Source: Bagarius yarrelli (taxonomy: Eukaryota; Chordata; Actinopteri; Siluriformes; Sisoridae). Taken from it: DNA of 64,000 nt. The translations under genes and the position numbers were made by a program. This document shows positions 1 to 8,539 of this stretch, one piece after another. The notes under the pieces were generated by a model. It ran no database searches. It saw only the letters and a list, made by a program, of their open reading frames with translations, and was not told the DNA's origin. The stretch covers positions 3,284 to 67,283 of the forward strand of contig VCAZ01000122.1 of assembly GCA_005784505.1 (NCBI GenBank), read 5' to 3'. How positions within the stretch are numbered: the first letter of the stretch is position 1; the number at the start of each line of letters is the position of its first letter.

Positions 1-395
1 TGTGTGTGTGTGTGTGTGTGTGTGTAAGTGAGGGAAGTATGTGTGTATGAGTGAGTGTGAGTATTTGTGTGTGTTTGTGTGTGTGTGTGAGTGAGGAAGT
101 ATGTCTCTGTGTGTGTAACTGAGTCTGAGTGTGTATGTATGTTAGTGCGTGTGTGTAAGTATTTGTCTGTGAGTGAGTGTGAGAGTATTTGTGTGTGTGT
201 GTGTGTGTGTGTAAGTGAGGAAGTATGTCTGTGTGTGTGTGTAACTGAGTGAGTGTGTATGTATGTGAGTGTTTGTGTGTGTAAGTATTTGTCTGTGTGT
301 GACTATGGGTGTATAAGTGAGTGTGAGTATTTGTGTGTGTGTGTGTGTGTGTAACTGAGTGTGAGTGTGTGTATGTGTGCGAGAGAATGTGTGTC
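1..395. repeat. GT-rich higher-order minisatellite, about 124-bp superunit
   Basis: The first 395 bases are almost wholly GT-rich on the + strand. Beyond the dinucleotide there is a larger unit: the landmark gaggaagtatgtct occurs at 93 and again at 217, each followed by a similar run of landmarks (taactgag, tgtatgtatg, aagtatttgtctgtg), giving a superunit near 124 bp. A partial copy starts near 30. The window edge cuts the array, so its full length is unknown. Open frames on either strand here are repeat translations. Confidence 0.85.
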
Positions 396-498
396 TTCCA
401 TAGTTTAATATTTCTCTTGGATTATCACTCTTCATACCAGGCAGAAACTTCAACACGTTACCATGAGACACTGAACTTGTTCAGTCGTGCAGGACACG

Positions 499-565
<67 letters not shown>
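499..565. repeat. compound (TC)n(AC)n microsatellite
   Basis: A short TC run (499-516) passes directly into an AC run to 565. It is a clean, probably length-polymorphic compound microsatellite. Confidence 0.95.
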
Positions 566-569
<4 letters not shown>

Positions 570-646
570 TGGTGATAGAATGCTCAGAACGCAGAACTTA
601 AGATGCCAGCAGGTCGTTTGCAGTGGGTGTTTAAGACACTAATGCT

Positions 647-649
<3 letters not shown>

Positions 650-690
<41 letters not shown>
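650..690. repeat. (CA)n microsatellite
   Basis: Near-perfect CA dinucleotide run with one CG interruption close to the right end. Confidence 0.95.
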
Positions 691-806
691 GTTAATCCTT
701 CACTAACGATCATGATCCATAAATTCCCCTGATTTATTTGCATTTGTTTCCCTAAACAGAGAATAGCACTGTAAAGCATTTTGCCCGCCAGCCATTGCAC
801 AAACAA

Positions 807-843
807 ACACGCACACACACACACACACACACGACACACACAC
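807..843. repeat. (CA)n microsatellite
   Basis: CA run with a single CG interruption at its left and one at its right, abutting the CpG-rich block that follows. Confidence 0.9.
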
Positions 844-894
844 TCTTAACAACACACCATTGTTGTGTCAAACAGAAGTCAAATTGTTTTGATG

Positions 895-1560
895 ATGATG
901 GTTCAGGAATTCCCTGTTGCGTTGTTGCCGACGTCGCCAGGTTTCTGTTGGCGAGATTGAAAGGCATGTATGAGGAAAAAAACGCCTTCCGCGCAGCTAC
1001 AACATATTTATATTTAAATAAACGTGTGTGTGCATGTCTGAGGGCAGAAACGCGCTGAAGGACGATGACGGCTTCGTGCACTCCGACTCCATCTATAACA
1101 CGTGTTGCACTGTGGGTTCTGATTAACAGGAAGTTACAAGTTACACGTCGTGGTGTCGTTTTGCAGGACGTCGTCTTTTCATGCGTCTGGACGGAATTTC
1201 TAATTAACCTAAATATGTCCCTGGTACGTCTTTCGCTTTCTAAAGCCCTCCGTTCAACGTTTGCGTACGTTTCTATGTCGCTTTCGACTTCTCGAAAGTC
1301 CCGCCTCTCGAAAGTCCCGCCTTTCACACGCATCTATTGGTCAGTCATACACTAACATCGGGTCAAACTGGGTCTCAATCATTGCCTTTAAAATCCCGTC
1401 AAGAGACAGAGCAGCGTCTTGCCTGACAACAGTGGACGGTATATGGATCCTGAAAAGTGTCAGATGTTCTCAGATGTTTGACAGAGAAATTTCTCGTTTG
1501 CATCTCGTTCAGGATCTTTTGCGAAGCAGAACGCAGGAGCTGTGAAGGTGCTAGCGGCCC
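895..1560. other. CpG-containing single-copy block
   Basis: This stretch is visibly richer in CG dinucleotides than its surroundings and free of long simple repeats. It carries a perfect 16-bp tandem duplication (1291-1306 and 1307-1322, ctcgaaagtcccgcct) and an ATTGG word (inverted CCAAT) near 1336. The 193-residue minus-strand open frame across 752-1333 runs into the CA repeat and matches no family I recognise. A CpG-island-like promoter is possible but nothing proves it. Confidence 0.35.
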
Positions 1561-1607
1561 ACATTAGCTTTACGAGACACAAAATTCCAGCTGAAGAAGA
1601 AAAGCAG
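1513..1607 (+). other. candidate 95-bp exon (unproven)
   Basis: A pyrimidine-containing stretch ending in tctcgttcag (AG at 1511-1512) is followed by one open frame that ends exactly at a consensus-like donor (CAG then gtagga, GT at 1608-1609). The other two forward frames contain stops. The peptide reads SFAKQNAGAVKVLAAHISFT and continues RHKIPAEEEKQ. I recognise no family. It lies just downstream of the CpG-containing block. A chance open segment this short is common, so confidence is low. Confidence 0.2.
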
Positions 1608-1624
1608 GTAGGACAGAAATAGCT

Positions 1625-2500
1625 ATGTGAAGATACACTTTTATGTGTGGAAGGTGTGAAAACAGTCGACCTGAATCACATTTACAGAATCAGCACAGGT
1701 TGAGATGTAAGACGGAGAACATTCCAGAACAAAAATCAAGGCCATGACGGAACCCATATCGCGCCATTCGTGCGCTTACGTTTGTTTTTTTTTTAACGTA
1801 GATGCGCAGCAAGCGAGCGATGTGGTCGTAAAGCACATCTGTATGCTGCAAAGCAGCGTAGGTCATGTGACAAGAACTAATCAATCAGTTTCCTTACCAA
1901 ATCCATTACCATAAAATCTCAGCAGAAAAAGGGATGAGCGGCTCATCGTTGCATTTTTATATAGATATTTTTGTAAATAAATCTTGTAGCAGAGTTACAG
2001 GAAAGGGTTTTTTTCCGGAGCGCCTTTGGACAGGAGGAGAAAACTCAGTTTAAAGTTTAAATGAATAACACGTTTAGGTGCTTTAAAGTAAAATTAGGGT
2101 CTGATGAGCGTCACAGCGTAACTGCAGCGTCCCATCCTGCAGCTGCCAAACAACGTCAGGATCTGGAATAAACTTTTAGCAGCAGAACGACAGAAACATC
2201 ATTCAATCCTGCTGCTTCAGATTTGGTTCTGGGAAGAGTTCCTCCTATGTTCCAGTGTGTTTGTTGTTTTTATAAGACACCGGACCTCACACCTACACAC
2301 ACATACACACACACCTACACACACTTTGAGAAATCCCCCATCTTGCACCGTTCTGCATAAACACCATTAAAGGTCGAAGAGATGGGGCTCAAAGTTGAGT
2401 CAATATTATCCAAAACAATAAAGTTGCTCACAGCGTGCAGGGGATGAGTTCATCTCAAACCTCCTGATGTCTTACACAGTGTGTGTGTGTTTAAGCTTTT

Positions 2501-2531
<31 letters not shown>

Positions 2532-2633
2532 CACATGTGTGTATCTGTTTAATGCATATAAAAGCCAAAAGGTTGATGTTTCATTTTATCTGAATTTATC
2601 ACTGATTTAAACTTAAAAATAGCTGAAAAAAAC
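1625..2633. other. intergenic or intronic DNA, no gene seen
   Basis: Mostly ordinary AT-leaning DNA. It holds imperfect CA motifs at 2289-2325 and GT runs at 2479-2490 and 2506-2531. No convincing coding segment, RNA gene or named transposon was seen. Confidence 0.6.
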
Positions 2634-3345
2634 AGAGGCCACGCCTCCTTTAATGTGATTGACAGGTACAGCGGTCACACCTTCGATTGACAGGTAAAGA
2701 GGTTACACCTCCTTTAGTGTAATTGACAGGTACAGAGGTCACGCCTTCTTTAATGTGATTGGCAGGTACAGAGGCCACACCTCCTTTAGTGTGATTGACA
2801 GGTACAGAGGTCACGCCTTCTGTAATGTGATTGGCAGGTACAGAGGCCACACCTCCTTTAGTGTGATTGACAGGTACAGAGGTCATGCTTCCTTTAGTGT
2901 GATTGACAGGTACAGAGGCCACACCTCCTTTAGTGTGATTAACAGGTACAGAGGTCATACCTTCTTTAGTGTGATTGACAGGTAAAGAGGTCACACCTCC
3001 TTTAGTGTGATTGACAGGTACAGAGGTCACACCTCCTTTAGTGTGATTGGCAGGTACAGAGGCCACACCTCCTTTAGTGTGATTGACAGGTACAGAGGCC
3101 ACACCCCTTTTGTGTGATTGACAGGTACAGAGATCACGCCTCCTTCAATGTGATTGATAGGTAAAGAGGTTACACCTCCTTTGGTGTGATTGACAGGTAC
3201 AGAGGTTACACCTCCTTCAGTGTGATTGACAGGTAGAGAGGTCACTCCTCCTTTAGTGTGGTTGACAGGTACAGAGGTCACACCCCCTTTAATGTGATTG
3301 ACAGATACAGGGGCCACACCTCCTTTAGTGTGACTGACAGATGCA
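2634..3345. repeat. 36-bp minisatellite, about 19-20 copies
   Basis: A well-kept tandem array built on the core tttagtgtgattgacaggta with the rest of the unit being cagagg followed by variants of tcacacctcc. Landmarks recur every 36 bp (for example 2781 and 2817). One copy near 2670 is shortened. Because 36 is a multiple of three, both strands stay open over many copies: the minus strand reads a 12-residue repeat (VPVNHTKGGVTS type), the plus strand DRYRGHTSFSVI type. The variation does not respect either frame, so I take the open frames as a by-product. Confidence 0.93.
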
Positions 3346-3492
3346 GAGAGAAGACAGAAAGAGATAGTGAGACAGAAAGTAAGAGTGAGACAGAAAGTAG
3401 AGTGAGACAGAAAGCGAGAGTGAGACAGAAAGTGAGAGTGAGACAGAAAGCAAGAGTGAGACAGAAAGCGAGAGTGAGACAGAACAGAGAAG
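3346..3492. repeat. 18-bp purine minisatellite, about 7 copies
   Basis: Unit gagacagaaagtgagagt. Starts of gagacag fall at 3369, 3387, 3404, 3422, 3440, 3458 and 3476, so the period is 18 bp with one 17-bp copy. It begins where the 36-bp array ends, with no clear spacer. Confidence 0.93.
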
Positions 3493-3602
3493 GAAATAAA
3501 ACATAAATAAAACTCTAAAAATGTGAGTGAATGGAAGCAGTCGAGGTGAAAAGGACAGACAAGTTAAATAAACCTCGACCTGAACACACCACAGACAGCG
3601 AG

Positions 3603-3671
3603 CACACACACACGCACACACACTGCACGCACACACACGCGCACACACACACACACACACTGCACGCACAC
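3603..3671. repeat. imperfect CA/GC microsatellite
   Basis: CA run broken by CG and TG steps, with actgcacgcacac occurring twice. Confidence 0.9.
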
Positions 3672-3795
3672 TATTTCATGGAGGACACTTGAGGTGCATC
3701 CGGCCGTTTTATGTCAGATTCACAATGTTATGACAGTGAATTCCTTCTTAGAGCCACTGTACACTTATACACACTGTTTTAACTCCATTAATACT

Positions 3796-3831
3796 CTGTG
3801 TGTGTGTGTGTGTGTGTATGTGTGTGTGTGT
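3796..3831. repeat. (GT)n microsatellite
   Basis: GT run with one TATG interruption. Confidence 0.93.
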
Positions 3832-3932
3832 AAAAGAGAAAGCGTGGTTATTACTCACATCATACTAATAAACTGTCTAAATATTAATATTGATATCTAT
3901 GACAGTGTATTTACTGCAAAAGTAGGAGAAAA

Positions 3933-3965
<33 letters not shown>
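3933..3965. repeat. (CA)n microsatellite
   Basis: Uninterrupted CA run. Confidence 0.95.
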
Positions 3966-3967
<2 letters not shown>

Positions 3968-4084
3968 CTTAATGTAGTTAAATACTTTTAACTTTACCTT
4001 AATAGCCAATATTCTGTATATTTTTATTTAATAATAAATAAATAATAAATCTTTCTGAAGAATATTTGATCTCCAAACATGGCT

Positions 4085-4085
<1 letters not shown>

Positions 4086-4140
<55 letters not shown>
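4086..4140. repeat. (CA)n microsatellite
   Basis: Uninterrupted run of about 27 CA units in AT-rich DNA. Confidence 0.97.
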
Positions 4141-4143
<3 letters not shown>

Positions 4144-4339
4144 AAGTTTAGTTATTTGATACTTTAATGTGGGTTTTAACGTTTCAACGTTTAATAAAAA
4201 AAAATGAATTCTGTCATTATCAGCATGTGTTTGAAAAATTTAGTGCTTCTTAATTAGTTCTAAGACGTCAGGCTACATTAGCACTAAACATACAGCCAAT
4301 GTTATAACTGTTTTGCTGTCCTTATGAAAGTGTCATTTG

Positions 4340-5530
4340 ACTTTATGTAGTGTTTATAAGTGGTTTATGTGTGCCTTCTAAAAAGTTTATGTAGTGTTTA
4401 TGTGATGTAATGTCTTTTTATGTAGTGTTTCTATATTGCTTATGTATTGTGTATGTATTGTTTATGTACAGTAGTGTGTACTGTTTATGTGGTGGTTATG
4501 TATTGTTTTAGTAGTGTTTATGTGTTGTTTATGTAGTGTTTAAATATTGTTTATGCATTTTTTATGTAGCGGTTAATTAGAGTTTATGCAGTGTTTGTGT
4601 ATTGTTTGTACACTGTTGGTGTTCTGTTTCTGCAGTGTTTGTGTACTGTTTATGTAGTGTTTGTGTATTGTTTATGTAGTGTTTGTGTATTGTTTATACA
4701 GTGTTTGTGTATTGTTATGTAGTGTTTATGTAGTGTTTGTGTACTGTTATATAGTGTTTGTGTGTCATTTATGTACTGTTTGTGTGTGTTTTGTGTACTG
4801 TTTGTGTATTGTTTATGTAATGTTTGTGTATTGTTTATGCAGTGTTTGTGTATTGTTTATGTAGTGTTTGTGTATTGTGTTATACAGTGTTGGTAGTCGT
4901 TTTTTATGTAGTGTTTTTGTGTATTGTTGATTTGGTGTGTTTTGTGTATTGTTTATGTAGTGTTTGTGTATTGTTTATTTGGTGTTTGTGTAGTGTGTGT
5001 GTGGTGGTTGTGTATTGTTTATGTAGTGTTTGTGTATTGTTTATGTAGTGTTTGTGTATTGTTTATTTGGTGTTTGTGTACTGTTTTAGTTTGGTGTTGT
5101 TTTTAGTGTTTGTGTATTGTTTATGTAGTGTTTGTGTATTGTTTATGTAGTGTTTGTGTATTGTTTATACAGTGTTTGTGTACTGTTTATGTAGTGTTTT
5201 GTGTATGTTTATGTAGTGTGTGTAGTGTTTATACAGTTTTGTGTATTGTTTATGCAGTGTTTGTGTATTGTTTATTAGTGTTTGTGTACTGTTATTCAGT
5301 GTTTGTGTACTGTTTATGTGTTGTTTGTGTGTTGTTTATTCAGTGTTTGTGTATTGTTTATGTAGTGTTTGTGTGTTGTTTATGTAGTGTTTGTGTATTG
5401 TTTATACAGTGTTTTTGCACTGTTTATGTAGTGTTTGTGTATTGTTTATGTAGTGTGTGTGTAGTGTTTGTACAGTGTTTGTGTATTGTTTATGCAGTGT
5501 TTGTGTAGCGTTTATGCAGTGTATATGTGT
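4340..5530. repeat. 22-bp GT-rich minisatellite, about 1.2 kb
   Basis: Roughly 50 copies of a 22-bp unit whose core is tttatgtagtgtttgtgtat followed by tg. Copies differ by substitutions (tatgta, tatgca, tataca, tattca) and small indels. The left part is more degenerate and decays into flanking sequence. The plus-strand open frames rich in C, V and F (4661-5508) are translations of this array. Confidence 0.92.
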
Positions 5531-5610
5531 GTGATTGTGTAATTAATGTCGAGCTGATGGGTGGAGTCAGCTAGCAGGATCTTGTTATCTGTTTAAGTTC
5601 TGGTGTGTTT

Positions 5611-5692
5611 TAGCGGCGTGTGTTTCAGCGGTGTGTGTGTGTGTGCAGCGGCGTGTGTGCAGTGGCGTGTGTTCAGCGGCGTGTGTGCAGCG
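5611..5692. repeat. 14-bp minisatellite
   Basis: Unit cagcggcgtgtgtg at 5646, 5660, 5674 and a partial at 5688, with looser copies at 5611 and 5626. Confidence 0.85.
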
Positions 5693-5871
5693 TTAACGCT
5701 CTGCAGTTTTTACCTGTTCTCTAAAAAGAGCAGTGAAGCTCTCACATCTGTGTATTCTTGCGGGTGGAACAGGAAAACGAGGACCCGGAGATTTGGACAG
5801 GACCCAGATACAGAACACGTAAAATGGCCAGATATCACAGAGAGAAAAACCAGACGCTGTCATTCCCCCAC

Positions 5872-6320
5872 TGCTGAGAGAGGGAGAGAGAGAGAGAAAA
5901 AGAGAGAGAGAGAGAGACAGCTGGAGAGAGGGAGGGAGGGAGAGAGAGAGAGAGAGAGAGAGAGACAGCTGGAGAGAGAGGGAAAGAGAGCGGAGGGAGA
6001 GAGAGACAGACAGATAGAGAGAGGGAGAGAAAGGGGGGGTATTAAAGACAGTGAACAGGAGAAAGAAATGGAACGAGAGAAAGAGAGACAGCTAGAGAGA
6101 GAGAGAGAGAGCAAAAGAAAGGGAGAGAGAAAAAAAAGAGAAAGAGAGAGAGGTAAAGACAGACAGACAGATAGAGAGACGGTGAGAGAGGAGAGAGAGA
6201 GAGAGAGAGAAAGACAGTGAACAGGAGAAAGAAATGGAATGAAAGAGAGAGAGAGAGGCAGATAGCGAATAAGAGAGAGAGAAAAAGGGGGAGAGAAGGA
6301 AAAAGAGAGAGTGAGAGAAA
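5872..6320. repeat. 450-bp purine-rich (GA)n tract with 166-bp duplication
   Basis: The + strand is overwhelmingly G and A. A 16-base landmark aaagacagtgaacagg followed by agaaagaaatggaa occurs at 6044 and at 6210, showing a 166-bp second-order duplication inside the tract. Repeated gacagctggagag and gacagacagatag words also recur. Such mirror-like purine tracts can form triplex DNA. Open frames in both directions are low complexity. Confidence 0.92.
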
Positions 6321-6359
6321 CTTATTGTACTGCAATTCTTTTATTTTAATATTTTAACA

Positions 6360-6637
6360 GATTTCTCTACAATTACACTGAATTATACTTTTTATTTTTC
6401 ATCCATTCATGATATTTTCTGTCTTTCTATCCCTTTCTCTTCTCTCTTCTTTCTTTCTTTCTTTCTTTCTTTCGCCAACTCTTTTGTGCAACATCCATCA
6501 GTCTTTATTGCTTCTATTCATTTCATGAGTTTTTCTCTCCTTCCCTCTGTGGCTATTCAGTAAAACATCCATCCATCTTTTCTATTTTCCTTTTTTAATC
6601 TAAACCAATTGCTTTTATTTGATCATTCATCTATCAC

Positions 6638-6640
<3 letters not shown>
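6360..6640. repeat. pyrimidine-rich block, CATCCATC / GTGGCTATT family, copy 1
   Basis: C+T-rich sequence with a (CTTT)n run at 6448-6473, catccatccatc at 6568 and the landmark gtggctatt at 6550. The same landmarks in the same order occur near 11.7-12.3 kb and 13.8-14.2 kb. Confidence 0.6.
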
Positions 6641-6642
<2 letters not shown>

Positions 6643-6668
<26 letters not shown>

Positions 6669-6669
6669 C
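6643..6669. repeat. (CT)n microsatellite
   Basis: Clean CT run ending in cccgcgcagg. Confidence 0.93.
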
Positions 6670-8170
6670 CGCGCAGGAAGTCGTGCTGCGTTTTAATCAT
6701 CAGCTTCGGTGAAGAGAGTTGGGGGGTGAGATGGATTTCAGTTATCTGGCTCATCCTCGTAGCTTTACACATGTTTTTGGCTGTGTGGTTGAAACATGTT
6801 TGAGACAAACGAGAGAAAATGGCTACAGTTCTTATTTCTTCCATCAATCCGGCGAGTCTGTCTCCTCTTTTCTTTCGCTAAAGCTTCATGTCGCCTAATT
6901 CGGTAATTCCTCCTAATTCCTGTGAGCCCCAACACCGCCGTACGCACATCCACCCTACGTACTGCCGCCGCCTCCTCCTCCTCCTCCTCCTCCTCCTCTT
7001 CCTCGCCTCACTTGATAAATCGATTTTATCGGCTTGTTCACACAAAGATGGATTCTCTCACTAATCACCCCGTAATGAATCAGCAGGGAGGGACGAGTCC
7101 TGGAGACGGTCCTAATGACCCATGCATCATTTCCCATAACCTGCGAATCTCTCCGTTTCTCGCGCGCTCTCCTTTTTCGCACACTCGCTCATGGTCCGGG
7201 TGGTGGAGGGCCAAGAAAAACCCAGAAACACCCAAATCATCAGCGAGGATCCTCCCTCAGCGCTCGCGGGGAGAAATGGAGGGACGCGCGGCTCATGAGC
7301 TGCTCTCAGGTTTATGCGAGTGTGTTTTAAAGGAGTGCACTCCAGGGAAACATTAGAGGTGGTTACTCTCCGAGCGCCGTACCTCATCTGTATAACCGCA
7401 CGCCGGAGGAGTCCATAAAAACCCCGACCGTACTGGAGAGAACGCCAGGAAGCCAGATGCAACTTAAGGTCACGATAAAGAGACTAAACCTGCAGCAGGA
7501 ACGATTAAAAATAGCAGCTTTGCAGGCAGAAGAAAGTCGGGGAAAAGCCCGATAGAACCCTGACACGCCGTAGAGTGATTTACTACCACGAAAACACCTC
7601 GGCAGACTGATTATCACTGTGTATCGATATTTAATGATAGAATTTTATTTATACTTGTGATTGAGAAAACATCACAAAGTGGTTTCATCACCAGCCTCAT
7701 GTCAGCCATAGTTAATTTTTTTGATCAGATCCTAGTTACATTTAAAATTACGGAACATGTAACACACACAATACACACTCGTTTTCTTACCAGCGCCTTT
7801 TTCTCTCTCTCTCTTTCTCTGTCTCACTTAGTTATGCTAGTCACATGATCATCACCACCACCTCTTTCACCAAGCAGAATCCAGAACTTAATAATAAAGT
7901 ACTAACGTGTAGCTAAGCGCAAACGGTGGTACCGCCTACCGGTATTAGTAGGGGCGCCGCTAGGAATGTTCGGTCTAATAAAATTATTTCGAATACATTA
8001 CTGCTAGTACTGTTACTAGTAATAAAATCTCTGGTCTCTGGGGGCCTTGAAAGTGCGTGGACCTTTAGAATCATTCTACCTCCCAACACCCCTCCACCCC
8101 CATTTATGGTTAATCCTCCAATTCATTCTCAAGGCAGTGAAGACTTTTTGGTCATTAGATCTGATTTGGA
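6670..8170. other. single-copy, CpG-containing region; no gene recognised
   Basis: Includes a (CCT)n triplet run at 6964-7003 and CpG-dense sequence around 7150-7400 (for example cgcgcgctctcc and gggacgcgcgg). Several overlapping open frames of 70-145 residues exist on both strands, but they are mutually exclusive, low in complexity and match nothing I know. The block resembles promoter-like or open regulatory DNA. A short repeat fragment (agtcacatgatcatcaccac type) sits near 7838-7890. Confidence 0.4.
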
Positions 8171-8176
8171 TAAGGC

Positions 8177-8180
8177 TGTG

Positions 8181-8227
<47 letters not shown>

Positions 8228-8236
8228 GAAGAGAGA
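8177..8236. repeat. compound (GT)n(GA)n microsatellite
   Basis: GT run to about 8209 continuing directly into a GA run. Confidence 0.96.
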
Positions 8237-8409
8237 TATGTGATACATCTGAGTTACAACAGATGTTTCCGAAAGAATGTGCAAAGTGTTAAAGGTGGGT
8301 GGAGAGACTGAATATTACAAGCGATAAGATCCAGAAGCTGTTTCAGACGAGGAGGAGGAGGAGTAGAAGGAGGAGATAAGGTTAGAAAGGCACAGAGTGG
8401 ACATGTAGG

Positions 8410-8535
8410 AAAGAGGTTAAGGTGTTGGGCACCACCAATCTACCACTGCTGGGCCCTCGGGTCAGGAATTGAACCCAAAAAAATTTCAATTAGCGTTCTA
8501 TATCCTTGACCAGCACACTGTCACTTCCTGGTTTT
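8410..8535 (+). mobile_element. tRNA-derived SINE fragment
   Basis: The words ggttaaggtgttggg and ccactgctgggccctc match the body of the fish tRNA-derived SINE seen elsewhere in this window. The head and the diagnostic ggataagggcgtctgcc tail are missing, so this is a decayed internal piece. Confidence 0.55.
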
Positions 8536-8539
8536 TTTG

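Noticed and set aside
752..1333. 193-codon minus-strand open frame, the longest non-array frame near the left end
   Set aside because: It runs from CpG-containing DNA into a CA microsatellite, has no recognisable motif, and its composition is that of chance translation in stop-poor CpG-rich DNA.
2650..3102. 150-codon repeat protein on the minus strand
   Set aside because: It is the 36-bp minisatellite read in frame; the other strand is open too and indels break the frame at both ends.
4661..5508. Cysteine-rich plus-strand frames
   Set aside because: They are translations of the 22-bp GT-rich array and shift frame at each small indel.
5603..6335. 205-codon frame rich in R and E, and opposite L/S-rich frames
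   Set aside because: They translate the GA tract; both strands are open because the tract lacks stop codons.
6922..7356. 144-codon plus-strand frame through the CCT run
   Set aside because: It includes a triplet-repeat serine run and overlaps open frames on the other strand; no homology recognised.
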